Shown here: piece after piece, positions 8,876 through 17,638 of the stretch
How positions within the stretch are numbered: the first letter of the stretch is position 1
Layout of the letters: each line of letters starts with the position of its first letter
Position numbers and translations under genes: made by a program
The notes under the pieces: generated by a model
Told to the model about the DNA's origin: nothing
The model's database searches: none
The model's input: only the letters and a program-made list of their open reading frames with translations
Origin: Vibrio sp. SCSIO 43135
GTDB taxonomy: Bacteria; Pseudomonadota; Gammaproteobacteria; Enterobacterales; Vibrionaceae
Assembly: GCF_023716665.1 (NCBI RefSeq)
Contig: NZ_CP071859.1
Location: 1,674,001-1,738,000, forward strand
DNA length: 64,000 bases
Direction: 5' to 3'

Positions 8876-10979
8876 GCTAAGTTTGCTACTGATTTTACTG
8901 TTCACTGTATTTGTAAATACCACCAATGCTGAGCAAGTAAACATGTCAGATAAGACTGTGGTTCAGGTTGGTGACCTTATTCAAGTTAACTTACCTGGTG
9001 AAAGTACCTTGAATCGCGGCTTCCAAGTTGATAAACGTGGCCGTATTAACCTACCGGAAATTGGCCCACTATTCGTTGCAGGCTATGACGAAGAGCAACT
9101 AGAAGTGAACGTCATCCGCGCACTAAAAACTGTATTTCGTGACCTGTCTAACGCCAGCGTTTTCATCGCAGAACAGCAAATCCTAATTTCGGTTCAAGGC
9201 TATGTGAAAAAGCCGGGGGAATACACGTTACCAAACTCTGCTGATGTGCAAATGGCTTTGCATGCTGCTGGCGGCTTACGCTCAGGTGCTCAGTTAAACA
9301 ATATGTTGCTTAAACGAGGTGGAGAGAAAACTAACTTTAACTACAAAGCCTTTCTAGATACTGGCGACGAGTCCCAATTACCGCCACTACAATCTCTGGA
9401 TACATTATTTGTCCCTGCCTCCCCACTCGTGAGCAATATCGAGCAAACCTTTGATCCAGCGAAGCTCGCAGATTCCGGTGACAGCTCAGATAGCCGCAGT
9501 GCGATTAAAGTGTTTGGTGAAGTCAACGCACCCGGTTCGTTCTCTTACAAAGAAGGGACTGACCTAGTCGATATTCTTATGCGCTCAGGTGGTGTAACCC
9601 GTTATGCCACGGTAGAGCAGATCCGAGTCATTACCAACAATACGCCTAAACTATTCAACTTAAAGCGCTACCTTGATAGTGGAGATGTAAGCCTATTACC
9701 TGAACTTACTCCTGGAGCCACCATCTTTGTACCAAAGCAAGAAGAAGAAATTAAATCTGGATCCAATATGGTTTACGTCATGGGCGAAGTGGCTAAACCA
9801 GGCGCATTCGAAGGCAAAAAAGGCGCTACCTTTATGGATATCCTTGCTAACGCTGGTGGCCCTACCCGTTTTGCAGAATCTCGCCAAATTCGTGTGATCA
9901 AAGCCAATGGTCAAGTTATTCGTTTCGACCTAACGGCTTATACAGAGGGTCTTCGAGGTGGACGTGTACCAACTATCGAACCTGGCGATGCGATATTCGT
10001 TCCTGAGAAAACAGACATGAACGAGAAGTCTTGGCTTAAAGTCGCACCTGATCGCGCCGTCAGCGTAATAGGTGAAGTGGTTCGCCCAGGGCGTATCGAG
10101 TGGTCAGATGAAATGGATTTAATTGACTTACTTGCACACGTTGGTGGCCCTACTGGCCGAGCAGACACCACCCGAATTGAAGTTGTGACCGCCAGCCGAA
10201 AAACTCATGTATTCGACTTAGATAGCTTCATTCAAAATGGTGCTCAACCCAGCGAACTACCACATATCTCTGCAGGCGCAATAGTCAGAGTTCATGATTT
10301 GCCACAAGATCCGTCTGACAACAAAGCACAATGGGTACGTCAAAGCTCTGATTCTTCTATCTATGTGTTTGGCCAAGTTAATGCTCCTGGACGTTACAAG
10401 TTTACTAAAGAAATGCATTTCCTCGACATTCTGTCTGCCGCTGATGGCCCGACCAAAGACGCCGATATTCACAACATCCGCGTAACTCATCGCGACAAAA
10501 CTTACTCGCAAGTCAGTAAGCTAAACCTTTCACTTTACTTTGAAACGGGTGATGAAAGCCTACTGCCCAAAGTGACCATGGGCGACACTATCTACATTCC
10601 AGAAAAAGACCGCAATTGGCTAGACGACTCTAAGGAATCTACCGTCAGAGTCCTTGGTGCCATCAACAAGCCTGGCCGCTACAGTTTTGACGACAATATG
10701 ACCATCTTAGATATTCTGGCTGAGGCCGGCGGCCCAAGCGACAATGCTTATTTGGAGAAAATTTCGGTTGTGAACATGTCGTGCTGTCAAGGACAAGCTC
10801 GCACCTTCGATTTAATCAATTTCAGTAAAACTGCAGACATCTATCAACTGCCAGTCATTAGAGCCGGAGACACCATCTACATCCCAGATCGACGTGAAAG
10901 CTTTATAGAAAAAGCGCGAGTTGGCCTAGAAGACATTCTACGCCTAACCACCACCATCGTATTGATAGGAGCTCTGTAA
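8868..10979 (+). CDS. sypC: SypC-like polysaccharide export protein with six SLBB repeats
   Basis: A Wza-family export protein of 703 residues. A signal peptide (about 1-21, ending TTNA) precedes a polysaccharide-export domain with VQVGDLIQVNLPGE. Six SLBB-type units follow, each beginning with a pattern like VxGxVxxPGxx, near residues 106, 214, 302, 400, 500 and 598. This is far longer than Wza (about 380 residues). The C-terminus has a hydrophobic stretch (RLTTTIVLIGAL) that could be the outer-membrane helix. It should form the outer-membrane exit channel for the Syp polysaccharide. It overlaps sypB by 8 bp and shares a TAATG junction with sypD. Confidence 0.9.
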   Translation: MNKLSLLLILLFTVFVNTTNAEQVNMSDKTVVQVGDLIQVNLPGESTLNRGFQVDKRGRINLPEIGPLFVAGYDEEQLEVNVIRALKTVFRDLSNASVFIAEQQILISVQGYVKKPGEYTLPNSADVQMALHAAGGLRSGAQLNNMLLKRGGEKTNFNYKAFLDTGDESQLPPLQSLDTLFVPASPLVSNIEQTFDPAKLADSGDSSDSRSAIKVFGEVNAPGSFSYKEGTDLVDILMRSGGVTRYATVEQIRVITNNTPKLFNLKRYLDSGDVSLLPELTPGATIFVPKQEEEIKSGSNMVYVMGEVAKPGAFEGKKGATFMDILANAGGPTRFAESRQIRVIKANGQVIRFDLTAYTEGLRGGRVPTIEPGDAIFVPEKTDMNEKSWLKVAPDRAVSVIGEVVRPGRIEWSDEMDLIDLLAHVGGPTGRADTTRIEVVTASRKTHVFDLDSFIQNGAQPSELPHISAGAIVRVHDLPQDPSDNKAQWVRQSSDSSIYVFGQVNAPGRYKFTKEMHFLDILSAADGPTKDADIHNIRVTHRDKTYSQVSKLNLSLYFETGDESLLPKVTMGDTIYIPEKDRNWLDDSKESTVRVLGAINKPGRYSFDDNMTILDILAEAGGPSDNAYLEKISVVNMSCCQGQARTFDLINFSKTADIYQLPVIRAGDTIYIPDRRESFIEKARVGLEDILRLTTTIVLIGAL

Positions 10980-11671
10980 TGACTATTCCAGCGACCCATG
11001 CAGAAATCGAGCAAATCTATCTAGCCGCTGAGTTAGCAGGATGTCGCTCACTGTGTATTACGGCTTGCCAATCTGGTGACGGCGTCACCTCTATCGCAAG
11101 TGCTTTAACAGAGCGTTACTTGCTCGCAGGCCATAACACATTGCTTGTTGACCTCAACATGTTCAACCCAGCCTTTCGCACGCTTGAACTCAGCGAAAGT
11201 GATGACCAAAGCCAAGCACTTTGGATTGAGCACAAAGAGTCGCATCAATTGTTTACCGGCGTAGCAATACCCAACGACCGCTCTACTCAGCTTGCTTATA
11301 AAGACCCTGCATTAATGGCTAAAGCCGTCACCGCATGGAATCAACAGTATGACCGCGTGATTGTTGACACTTCACCACTATTGCAAGTTAACAAAGGAAA
11401 TATTCCCGCACAAAGCGTTGCAAGCGCATGCGAAAAAACCGTGTTGGTCGTACGTGGCGGCGTCAATACCACCAGCCAATTACAAGCAGCAACCGAGCTA
11501 CTCAATTGTGGAAATATCGAGTTGCTTGGAAGCATACTGAACATTAAGGATCAGCCTTCACTCAGCTTAGAGATCATCCGTGAAATCAGGAGAATCCCCC
11601 TACCTCAGAAGCTACGTCAGAAAGTTGAATCGTGGTTCTCACGTAATGAGTTTCTGTCCCAATCCGCTTAG
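10979..11671 (+). CDS. sypD: SypD-like CpsD/CapB-family cytoplasmic ATPase with altered Walker A
   Basis: A 230-residue P-loop protein of the bacterial tyrosine-kinase (BY-kinase) fold, the cytoplasmic partner of a Wzz-type chain-length protein (SypO here). The Walker A region reads ACQSGDGVTSIASAL; Val36 occupies the position of the usual GK(S/T) lysine. Walker A' is LLVDLNMFNPAF and the Walker B-like strand is VIVDTSPLL. There is no tyrosine-rich C-terminal tail. The protein may therefore be a non-autophosphorylating regulatory subunit; this is inference. The start is fixed by the TAATG overlap with sypC. Confidence 0.83.
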   Translation: MTIPATHAEIEQIYLAAELAGCRSLCITACQSGDGVTSIASALTERYLLAGHNTLLVDLNMFNPAFRTLELSESDDQSQALWIEHKESHQLFTGVAIPNDRSTQLAYKDPALMAKAVTAWNQQYDRVIVDTSPLLQVNKGNIPAQSVASACEKTVLVVRGGVNTTSQLQAATELLNCGNIELLGSILNIKDQPSLSLEIIREIRRIPLPQKLRQKVESWFSRNEFLSQSA

Positions 11672-11684
11672 CAAGGAGCCCATG

Positions 11685-12488
11685 ATGAAAGCACACCTAA
11701 GCCTATTATTGATGACGTTCCTTAGCCCTATCGCGCTGGCAGACCACATAACATTTGGTATCGTGCCACAACAGTCAGCACAGCGACTGGCCGAGCAATG
11801 GTCTCCGATCATGCAACATCTGTCAGAGCAAACAGGACATACCTTTACCTTTGAAACCGCGGCGGACATCCCCACATTTGAACAGCGGTTGAAAGACGGA
11901 TATTACGACTTTGCCTATATGAATCCGTACCATTACACGGTATTTAGTGATACCCCGGGCTACAAGGCCATTGCTAAAGCGAAAGACAAACAAATAAAAG
12001 GCATCATAGTGGTCAGAAAAGACTCCAACCTCGAGAACCTCGAGCAACTTGATGGTGCAACACTCGCTTTCCCATCTCCTGCAGCATTCGCAGCATCAGT
12101 GCTTCCTCGCTCAGAGCTGAATGCTAAACAGATTACCTTTAAGCCCGACTACGTTTCTTCTCATGATTCCGTATATCTAGCCGTCGCTAAAGGGCTCTAC
12201 CCAGCAGGTGGCGGCATTAAACGAACCTTTAATTCACTCGAACCCAGCATCCGTTCTGAGCTTAAGGTTTTATGGACAACACTAGGCTATACCCCCCATG
12301 CCATCGCTGTTCATCCAAGAGTCGCAACAGCTCTCGCAACCGATACTCAAGCCCTTCTTGCACAGCTACACACCACTGATGTTGGCAACAAGCAGCTTCA
12401 ATCATTGAAGATACGTGCGTTTACCTACGCACAAGACAGCGACTGGAACGATGTTCGTGAACTAAATATCGATTTGATTAAGAAGTAG
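11685..12488 (+). CDS. PhnD-like periplasmic substrate-binding protein in the syp operon
   Basis: A 267-residue exported protein with signal peptide MKAHLSLLLMTFLSPIALA and a PhnD/phosphonate-type binding fold: ITFGIVPQQSAQRLAEQWSP at the mature N-terminus, YDFAYMNPYHYTVF in the hinge region and LAFPSPAAFAASVLPR in the ligand region. No ABC permease or ATPase is nearby. The gene sits between sypD and the sensor kinase sypF, where V. fischeri has sypE. The likely role is to bind a periplasmic ligand and modulate SypF, as SBP/sensor pairs such as TorT-TorS do; the ligand is unknown. AAGGAG at 11673-11678 suits ATG 11685; ATG 11682 is possible. Confidence 0.85.
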   Translation: MKAHLSLLLMTFLSPIALADHITFGIVPQQSAQRLAEQWSPIMQHLSEQTGHTFTFETAADIPTFEQRLKDGYYDFAYMNPYHYTVFSDTPGYKAIAKAKDKQIKGIIVVRKDSNLENLEQLDGATLAFPSPAAFAASVLPRSELNAKQITFKPDYVSSHDSVYLAVAKGLYPAGGGIKRTFNSLEPSIRSELKVLWTTLGYTPHAIAVHPRVATALATDTQALLAQLHTTDVGNKQLQSLKIRAFTYAQDSDWNDVRELNIDLIKK

Positions 12489-12509
12489 ACTTAACTAAGG
12501 AAGGCAACA

Positions 12510-14855
12510 ATGACTTTTCGCACTAAAACAATCGTAGGCATTGCGCTCATTGAAGTAGTGTTACTCATGGTGCTGGTGTTTAGCGCTATGTCTTTCCTTA
12601 AGCAATCCAACGAAAAACAGTTGATACAGCGGGCGAACTCGACTGCCACCATGTTCGCACATGCGGCGAAGGATGCGGTGTTGTCGACTGATATCGCTAC
12701 ATTGGAAGACCTTTCACGGGATTTCATGCAACTAGAAGATGTCCATTACGTAAAAATCGTTCGCCATGACGAAGTGCTCGCATGCGCGGGAGACATGGAA
12801 TTATTGGAACGCACCATGAATGTCGACCAGAACTTAGGCAGTGTTGATGATGGTGTGTTTGATACTCGCGTGAATATAACCAGTGGTGGCATTCAATACG
12901 GTTACGTAGACATGGGCTTTGGCACTTCAGCAATCAGTGCCATGCTAGATAGTGCAAAGCGTTCGATTGTCGGCATCGCTTCAATCGAAGTCGTGTTAGT
13001 AGCAATTTTCTCATTTGTCCTAGGAACTTACTTAACCAAAAGCTTAGTTAGGCTCACGCGCGCAACTCATATTCTTAGAGAAAAAGGGCCTGGCTTCCAA
13101 CTAAATGACAACTCAAAAGACGAGTTTGGAGAGCTGTCCAAGTCATTTGATTTAATGTCTCTACAACTCAAACAAAGTTACGAAGACCTCAAAGCTGCTC
13201 GCCAAGAGGCTGAGCACGCCTGTGAATCAAAAGGCCGATTTTTGGCTTCAATGTCCCACGAAATCCGCACGCCTATGAATGGTGTATTAGGTATTTTATC
13301 TCTGTTAGAAGAAACCAAACTCTCCAAAGAACAACAACAACTCGTCACTACTGCCACCCAATCTGGTGCATTCCTGCTCTCAGTAATTAATGACATCCTC
13401 GACTTTACGCGTATGGAGTCCAACACTCTACGACTCGAGCACCAACCTTTTGAACTAAAAACCTGCATTGAAGACGTCGTCGATAGTTTTGGCCCAAGTG
13501 CAAAAGCGAAAGATTTAATACTGCATAGCTATATTGAAGGTGACGTCCCTTCGTTGGTTGAAGGCGACGTCAATCGCGTTCGCCAAATTTTGCACAACCT
13601 CATCGGCAACGCACTCAAGTTCACTCAAGAAGGCAGTATCACAGTCAAAGTATCCGCTATACCGGCTTCTAACCAGCAGACCACCATCACTTGCAGCGTA
13701 ATAGACACAGGTATTGGCATAGAGCAAAGTGCAATGGAATATCTGTTTGATGAGTTCACTATGGTTGACCAAACATATTCTAGAACGCAGGAAGGATCAG
13801 GACTTGGATTAGCGATATGTAAACGCTTGTGTGAGCTCATGGACGGCAACATTGAAGTCAACAGCGAGCCAAACCAAGGCAGTACTTTTACGTTCCAAAT
13901 CACCCTTAACCTCGCCCAATCACTGACAAGTAACGTAGAGCCTAGCACGCATCAAATGGCATCCGCTTTGAGTGGTATCCGGGTTTTAGTAGCAGAAGAT
14001 AACAAAGCAAATCAATTGGTTATCAAGAACATGTTTCTACATGCTGGTATTCAGATAGATCTTGTTGAGAATGGTGTACAGGCCGTTGAGCAAGTTCAAG
14101 AATATTCTTACGACATCGTGTTTATGGACATCTCCATGCCCCAAATGGACGGAATGACAGCTACACAAAAAATACGCGCACTAGACGACCCTACAATCTC
14201 CACGTTGCCGATCGTTGCACTCACAGCTCATGCCTTAACCGGAGATAAAGAACAATTTTTAAAAGCGGGTATGTCTGACTATTTGTCAAAACCTGTGCGA
14301 TTATCACAACTAATTGAGAAAATTGAATTATTCTTAGTTAATGAAGAAAAAGAACCAGTAGAAGACACACATAGTAATAAAACGTTAGAGCCAATGGATT
14401 CAACTCCAGCTCCCGTTCAAAATACTTGTGTAGAGCAAAATAGCCACGCGACGGAAACAGAGCCTCACCACGGAGAAGCTGATTTGAATTTAGTTGATGA
14501 ATCCATCCTACAACAAATGATTGAAGACACTAGCGCCGATGTCATCCCTTTACTGATTGACCACTATGTCGAAGAGTCCAAAGATCGACTCTCTAAAATA
14601 CATGAGTCAGTCGCAGAGCAAAATGGCGACCAACTAGAGTTTGAAAGTCACACTTTAGGCAGCTCTGCCTTAGCACTTGGAAATCGACAGCTATCGAGCT
14701 TGGCAAGAGAAATAGAAAAGCTCTGCCTTGAAGGCAATGTTAGCGAAGCGTTTGCTCTCGAGCCTCAGCTCCAGCAGCTGGCTCAACAGTCCATCGACGC
14801 ACTGCTCGTCAGGAAAGACCAAGGATTTGAAACTCCATCAAGTTCAAACATTTAG
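12510..14855 (+). CDS. sypF: SypF-like hybrid sensor histidine kinase (HisKA, receiver and HPt)
   Basis: A 781-residue inner-membrane phosphorelay kinase. Transmembrane helices lie near residues 5-27 and 152-175, with a periplasmic sensor of about 120 residues between them. A HAMP-like linker follows, then HisKA (SMSHEIRTPMNG, His250), HATPase_c (N, G1 and G2 boxes, including DTGIGI and GSGLGLAI), a receiver domain with FMDISMPQMDG (Asp540), and a C-terminal HPt domain with SHTLGSSA (His714). In V. fischeri the SypF HPt feeds SypG. The PhnD-like protein encoded just upstream is the obvious candidate for controlling the periplasmic sensor. Confidence 0.92.
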   Translation: MTFRTKTIVGIALIEVVLLMVLVFSAMSFLKQSNEKQLIQRANSTATMFAHAAKDAVLSTDIATLEDLSRDFMQLEDVHYVKIVRHDEVLACAGDMELLERTMNVDQNLGSVDDGVFDTRVNITSGGIQYGYVDMGFGTSAISAMLDSAKRSIVGIASIEVVLVAIFSFVLGTYLTKSLVRLTRATHILREKGPGFQLNDNSKDEFGELSKSFDLMSLQLKQSYEDLKAARQEAEHACESKGRFLASMSHEIRTPMNGVLGILSLLEETKLSKEQQQLVTTATQSGAFLLSVINDILDFTRMESNTLRLEHQPFELKTCIEDVVDSFGPSAKAKDLILHSYIEGDVPSLVEGDVNRVRQILHNLIGNALKFTQEGSITVKVSAIPASNQQTTITCSVIDTGIGIEQSAMEYLFDEFTMVDQTYSRTQEGSGLGLAICKRLCELMDGNIEVNSEPNQGSTFTFQITLNLAQSLTSNVEPSTHQMASALSGIRVLVAEDNKANQLVIKNMFLHAGIQIDLVENGVQAVEQVQEYSYDIVFMDISMPQMDGMTATQKIRALDDPTISTLPIVALTAHALTGDKEQFLKAGMSDYLSKPVRLSQLIEKIELFLVNEEKEPVEDTHSNKTLEPMDSTPAPVQNTCVEQNSHATETEPHHGEADLNLVDESILQQMIEDTSADVIPLLIDHYVEESKDRLSKIHESVAEQNGDQLEFESHTLGSSALALGNRQLSSLAREIEKLCLEGNVSEAFALEPQLQQLAQQSIDALLVRKDQGFETPSSSNI

Positions 14856-14934
14856 ACGGAATACTTATCTTTTGCCACAGAGCTATGTTAAACAAAATAA
14901 GTAAGGCGTTTCATATTTAATTAAGGATGAGCTA

Positions 14935-16419
14935 ATGAGACCAAAAGTATTATTAGTAGAAGATTCAACATCACTGGCTGTGCTCTACAAACAATATGTA
15001 AAAGATGAGCCATTTGATCTCTTTCATGTTGAAACCGGACGTGAAGCCATCGCGTTTATAGAGCGAAACGTACCTCAATTAATCATCCTTGATTTAAAAC
15101 TGCCAGATATGTCAGGAGAAGACATTCTAGATTGGATTGCCGAGCATCAAGTTCCAACGGCAGTTGTTATCGCCACCGCACACGGCTCGGTCGACATTGC
15201 AGTTAGCCTAATTCAAAAAGGTGCAAAAGATTTCTTAGAAAAGCCGATCAAGGCTGACCGACTTAAAACGTCTATTGCACTTCACCTCAAACAAGCCAAA
15301 CTCGAACACCTAGTTGAAGACATTGAAGCTAAGTTCGACAGAAATCGTTTCCATGGCTTTTTGGGATCTTGTTTACCAATGCAAGCGGTCTATAAGATCA
15401 TCGACTCTGTCGCGCCCACCAGCGCGAGTGTATTCATTAATGGCGAAAGTGGTACGGGTAAAGAAGTCTGTGCAGAGGCTATCCACCAAGAAAGCCAGCG
15501 TAACAAGAAGCCATTCATCGCGATAAACTGTGGTGCTATTCCAAAAGATCTAATGGAGAGCGAAGTATTTGGTCATGTTAAAGGAGCATTTACTGGCGCA
15601 ACAGCAGACAGAAAGGGTGCAGCCTCTTTAGCCGACGGCGGAACCTTGTTTCTTGACGAGCTGTGTGAAATGGACTTAGAAATGCAGAAAAAGTTACTGC
15701 GTTTCCTCCAGACTGGCACCTTTACGCCCTTAGGCGCGACGAAAGAAATGAAAGTCGATGTTCGTATTATCTGCGCGACCAACCGAGACCCATTGAAAGA
15801 AGTAGAAGAAGGCCGATTCAGAGAAGACCTCTATTACCGAGTGCACGTGGTTCCGATTGAAATGCCGGCATTGCGAGAACGCGGCAACGACATCGCCTTA
15901 CTCGCTAATCATTTTCTTAAGATGTACGCCAAGGAAGACAACAAAAAGTTTTCAGGGATCAATCGCGATGCCGAAGCTTTACTTAAGAAATACAATTGGC
16001 CTGGGAATGTAAGGCAACTGCAAAATATCATTCGCAATATCGTGGTATTAAACGATGAAGCAAAACTGTCAGTATCTCACCTGCCAGAGCAAATTCTAAA
16101 ACAGAGTGCATCAGCTCGGTCAAACCATACTCCGGCAGCGACAATTGCAGCGCGTGAAGTGATTGCGCCAACTATCAATGAGCAACCTATTCCAACAGAG
16201 TTAGAATCTTCACCACAGGCGATTGAAGCGGCTCCAACCGCGAACAAACCTCAAACGATTCGTCCAATGTGGCAAATTGAACGTGAAGCTATTCAAAATG
16301 CGATCGATTATTGCGATGGCAATGTACTCAATGCCGCAGTGCTGCTAGAGCTAAGTCCATCTACCGTTTATCGTAAAAAGCAAGCGTGGGAGTCAGAGGA
16401 TGAAACCACAGCGAGCTGA
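14935..16419 (+). CDS. sypG: SypG-like sigma-54-dependent response regulator
   Basis: A 494-residue NtrC-type activator. The receiver domain (about 1-120) has LIILDLKLPDMSG with Asp53 as the phosphoacceptor. The AAA+ domain (about 140-370) has Walker A GESGTGKE and the sigma-54 contact loop GAFTGA. A low-complexity Ala/Pro/Thr linker leads to a Fis-type helix-turn-helix (about 455-490). It should bind the TTCTCA-type boxes found before four syp promoters. Its 3' end overlaps sypH by 20 bp. The preceding 79-bp gap may allow separate control but shows no clear promoter. Confidence 0.94.
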   Translation: MRPKVLLVEDSTSLAVLYKQYVKDEPFDLFHVETGREAIAFIERNVPQLIILDLKLPDMSGEDILDWIAEHQVPTAVVIATAHGSVDIAVSLIQKGAKDFLEKPIKADRLKTSIALHLKQAKLEHLVEDIEAKFDRNRFHGFLGSCLPMQAVYKIIDSVAPTSASVFINGESGTGKEVCAEAIHQESQRNKKPFIAINCGAIPKDLMESEVFGHVKGAFTGATADRKGAASLADGGTLFLDELCEMDLEMQKKLLRFLQTGTFTPLGATKEMKVDVRIICATNRDPLKEVEEGRFREDLYYRVHVVPIEMPALRERGNDIALLANHFLKMYAKEDNKKFSGINRDAEALLKKYNWPGNVRQLQNIIRNIVVLNDEAKLSVSHLPEQILKQSASARSNHTPAATIAAREVIAPTINEQPIPTELESSPQAIEAAPTANKPQTIRPMWQIEREAIQNAIDYCDGNVLNAAVLLELSPSTVYRKKQAWESEDETTAS

Positions 16420-17446
16420 TACAAATTCTCCCCATTCGGTGTGGCTACTTATCGACAGCCTCACCTATGGTGGAATTGAGACTCACGTACTTGAGCTTGC
16501 AAAAGGATTGCAGGCTCATCAAGTCGCGACAACCGTTGTTTTTGTCGCACACTATCAAACCACACCACTGCTACAGACAAAGCTTGAGCACAACGGTATT
16601 CCCCACTTTTACCTTGACCAGTCATTTCCCGCACGCTCTGCACTGCATTCTTTAAAGTTGGCAATCGACACCCACAAACCAGCGTTAGTTCATGCCCATG
16701 GATATAAGGCAAGTTTGTATAGCCGCCTTATCAAATACGTATCAAAAAGCCGTTTCACGCAAGTCTCCACGTACCATGCTGGCGAAACCCCAAAAGGAAA
16801 AGTATGGCTATACGATTTTATCGACCGCTACAGTGCTTCTTTTTCCGATGCGTGTTTGGCTGTCAGCGCTTTGATTCAAAATAAATTGCCCTCGCGCTCG
16901 TATATGGTGAACAACTTTGTGTCTCTCGATGACGACCACCAACAACACGGTGAGCAGATAGCTTTCGTTGGGCGCCTTAGCCATGAAAAAGCGCCAGATA
17001 GATTTATGGATCTCGCTTTAAAATTCCCGTCGCAAACATTTCATTGCTACGGCAGCGGGCCGATGGTGGCTCAACTAGAGCAAAACAAATCGGACAACCT
17101 GATATTGGAAGGCCATCAGAACGATATGAATCAAGTCTGGGCAAAAATTGGGTTGCTGGTTATCTCTTCTCGTTATGAAGGCTTACCGATGGCCGCACTG
17201 GAAGCGATGGCAAGAGGAATACCGGTTATCGCGATGAATGTCGGACAACTACCGACTCTAATCAGTCATCAAAACAACGGCTATCTAGCCGATTCCCTTC
17301 AATCTTTGGAGCAATCTCTAAACGATTGGCTTGCATCTTCACCCACGCAACAAGCTCATATGCGTTCACTAGCCAAACAAACCGTAGAGCAACAATACTC
17401 ACCTCAAAGTGTCATTCCCCAGCTACTTTCCATCTATCAAATCTGA
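16400..17446 (+). CDS. sypH: SypH-like GT4-family glycosyltransferase
   Basis: A 348-residue GT-B glycosyltransferase. The N-terminal acceptor motif YGGIETHVLELAKGL and the C-terminal nucleotide-sugar motif SRYEGLPMAALEAMARGIPV (E-x7-E) define a retaining GT4 enzyme. It should add a sugar to the lipid-linked Syp repeat in the cytoplasm; donor and linkage are unknown. The start overlaps the end of sypG by 20 bp, so translation is coupled. A SypG-type box begins at the base after its stop. Confidence 0.85.
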   Translation: MKPQRADTNSPHSVWLLIDSLTYGGIETHVLELAKGLQAHQVATTVVFVAHYQTTPLLQTKLEHNGIPHFYLDQSFPARSALHSLKLAIDTHKPALVHAHGYKASLYSRLIKYVSKSRFTQVSTYHAGETPKGKVWLYDFIDRYSASFSDACLAVSALIQNKLPSRSYMVNNFVSLDDDHQQHGEQIAFVGRLSHEKAPDRFMDLALKFPSQTFHCYGSGPMVAQLEQNKSDNLILEGHQNDMNQVWAKIGLLVISSRYEGLPMAALEAMARGIPVIAMNVGQLPTLISHQNNGYLADSLQSLEQSLNDWLASSPTQQAHMRSLAKQTVEQQYSPQSVIPQLLSIYQI

Positions 17447-17461
17447 TTCTCATTTTGAGAA
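17447..17461. promoter_or_regulatory. SypG-type enhancer box upstream of sypI
   Basis: The dyad TTCTCATTTTGAGAA starts immediately after the sypH stop codon and lies about 75 bp upstream of the sigma-54 promoter at 17534. It matches the sypA-upstream dyad at all but one position. Confidence 0.75.
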
Positions 17462-17533
17462 CAGCTCATCCCCTTATAACTACCAAAATAAAATAACTAT
17501 ACCTTTCAATTAGATACAACAACCCCTACTAAT

Positions 17534-17549
17534 TGGCACTGCTTTTGCA
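17534..17549 (+). promoter_or_regulatory. Sigma-54 promoter for sypI
   Basis: The sequence TGGCACTGCTTTTGCA is a full match to the -24/-12 consensus, with GG and GC 10 bp apart. It lies about 90 bp before the sypI start codon. Confidence 0.88.
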
Positions 17550-17638
17550 ACGTTTATTGCATCGAGTTATTGCATCAAATTACTGAATCAAACAGTCGTC
17601 GTTAGAAAGTTGCATGTGAAGTGCTAAGGGGAGTTACC

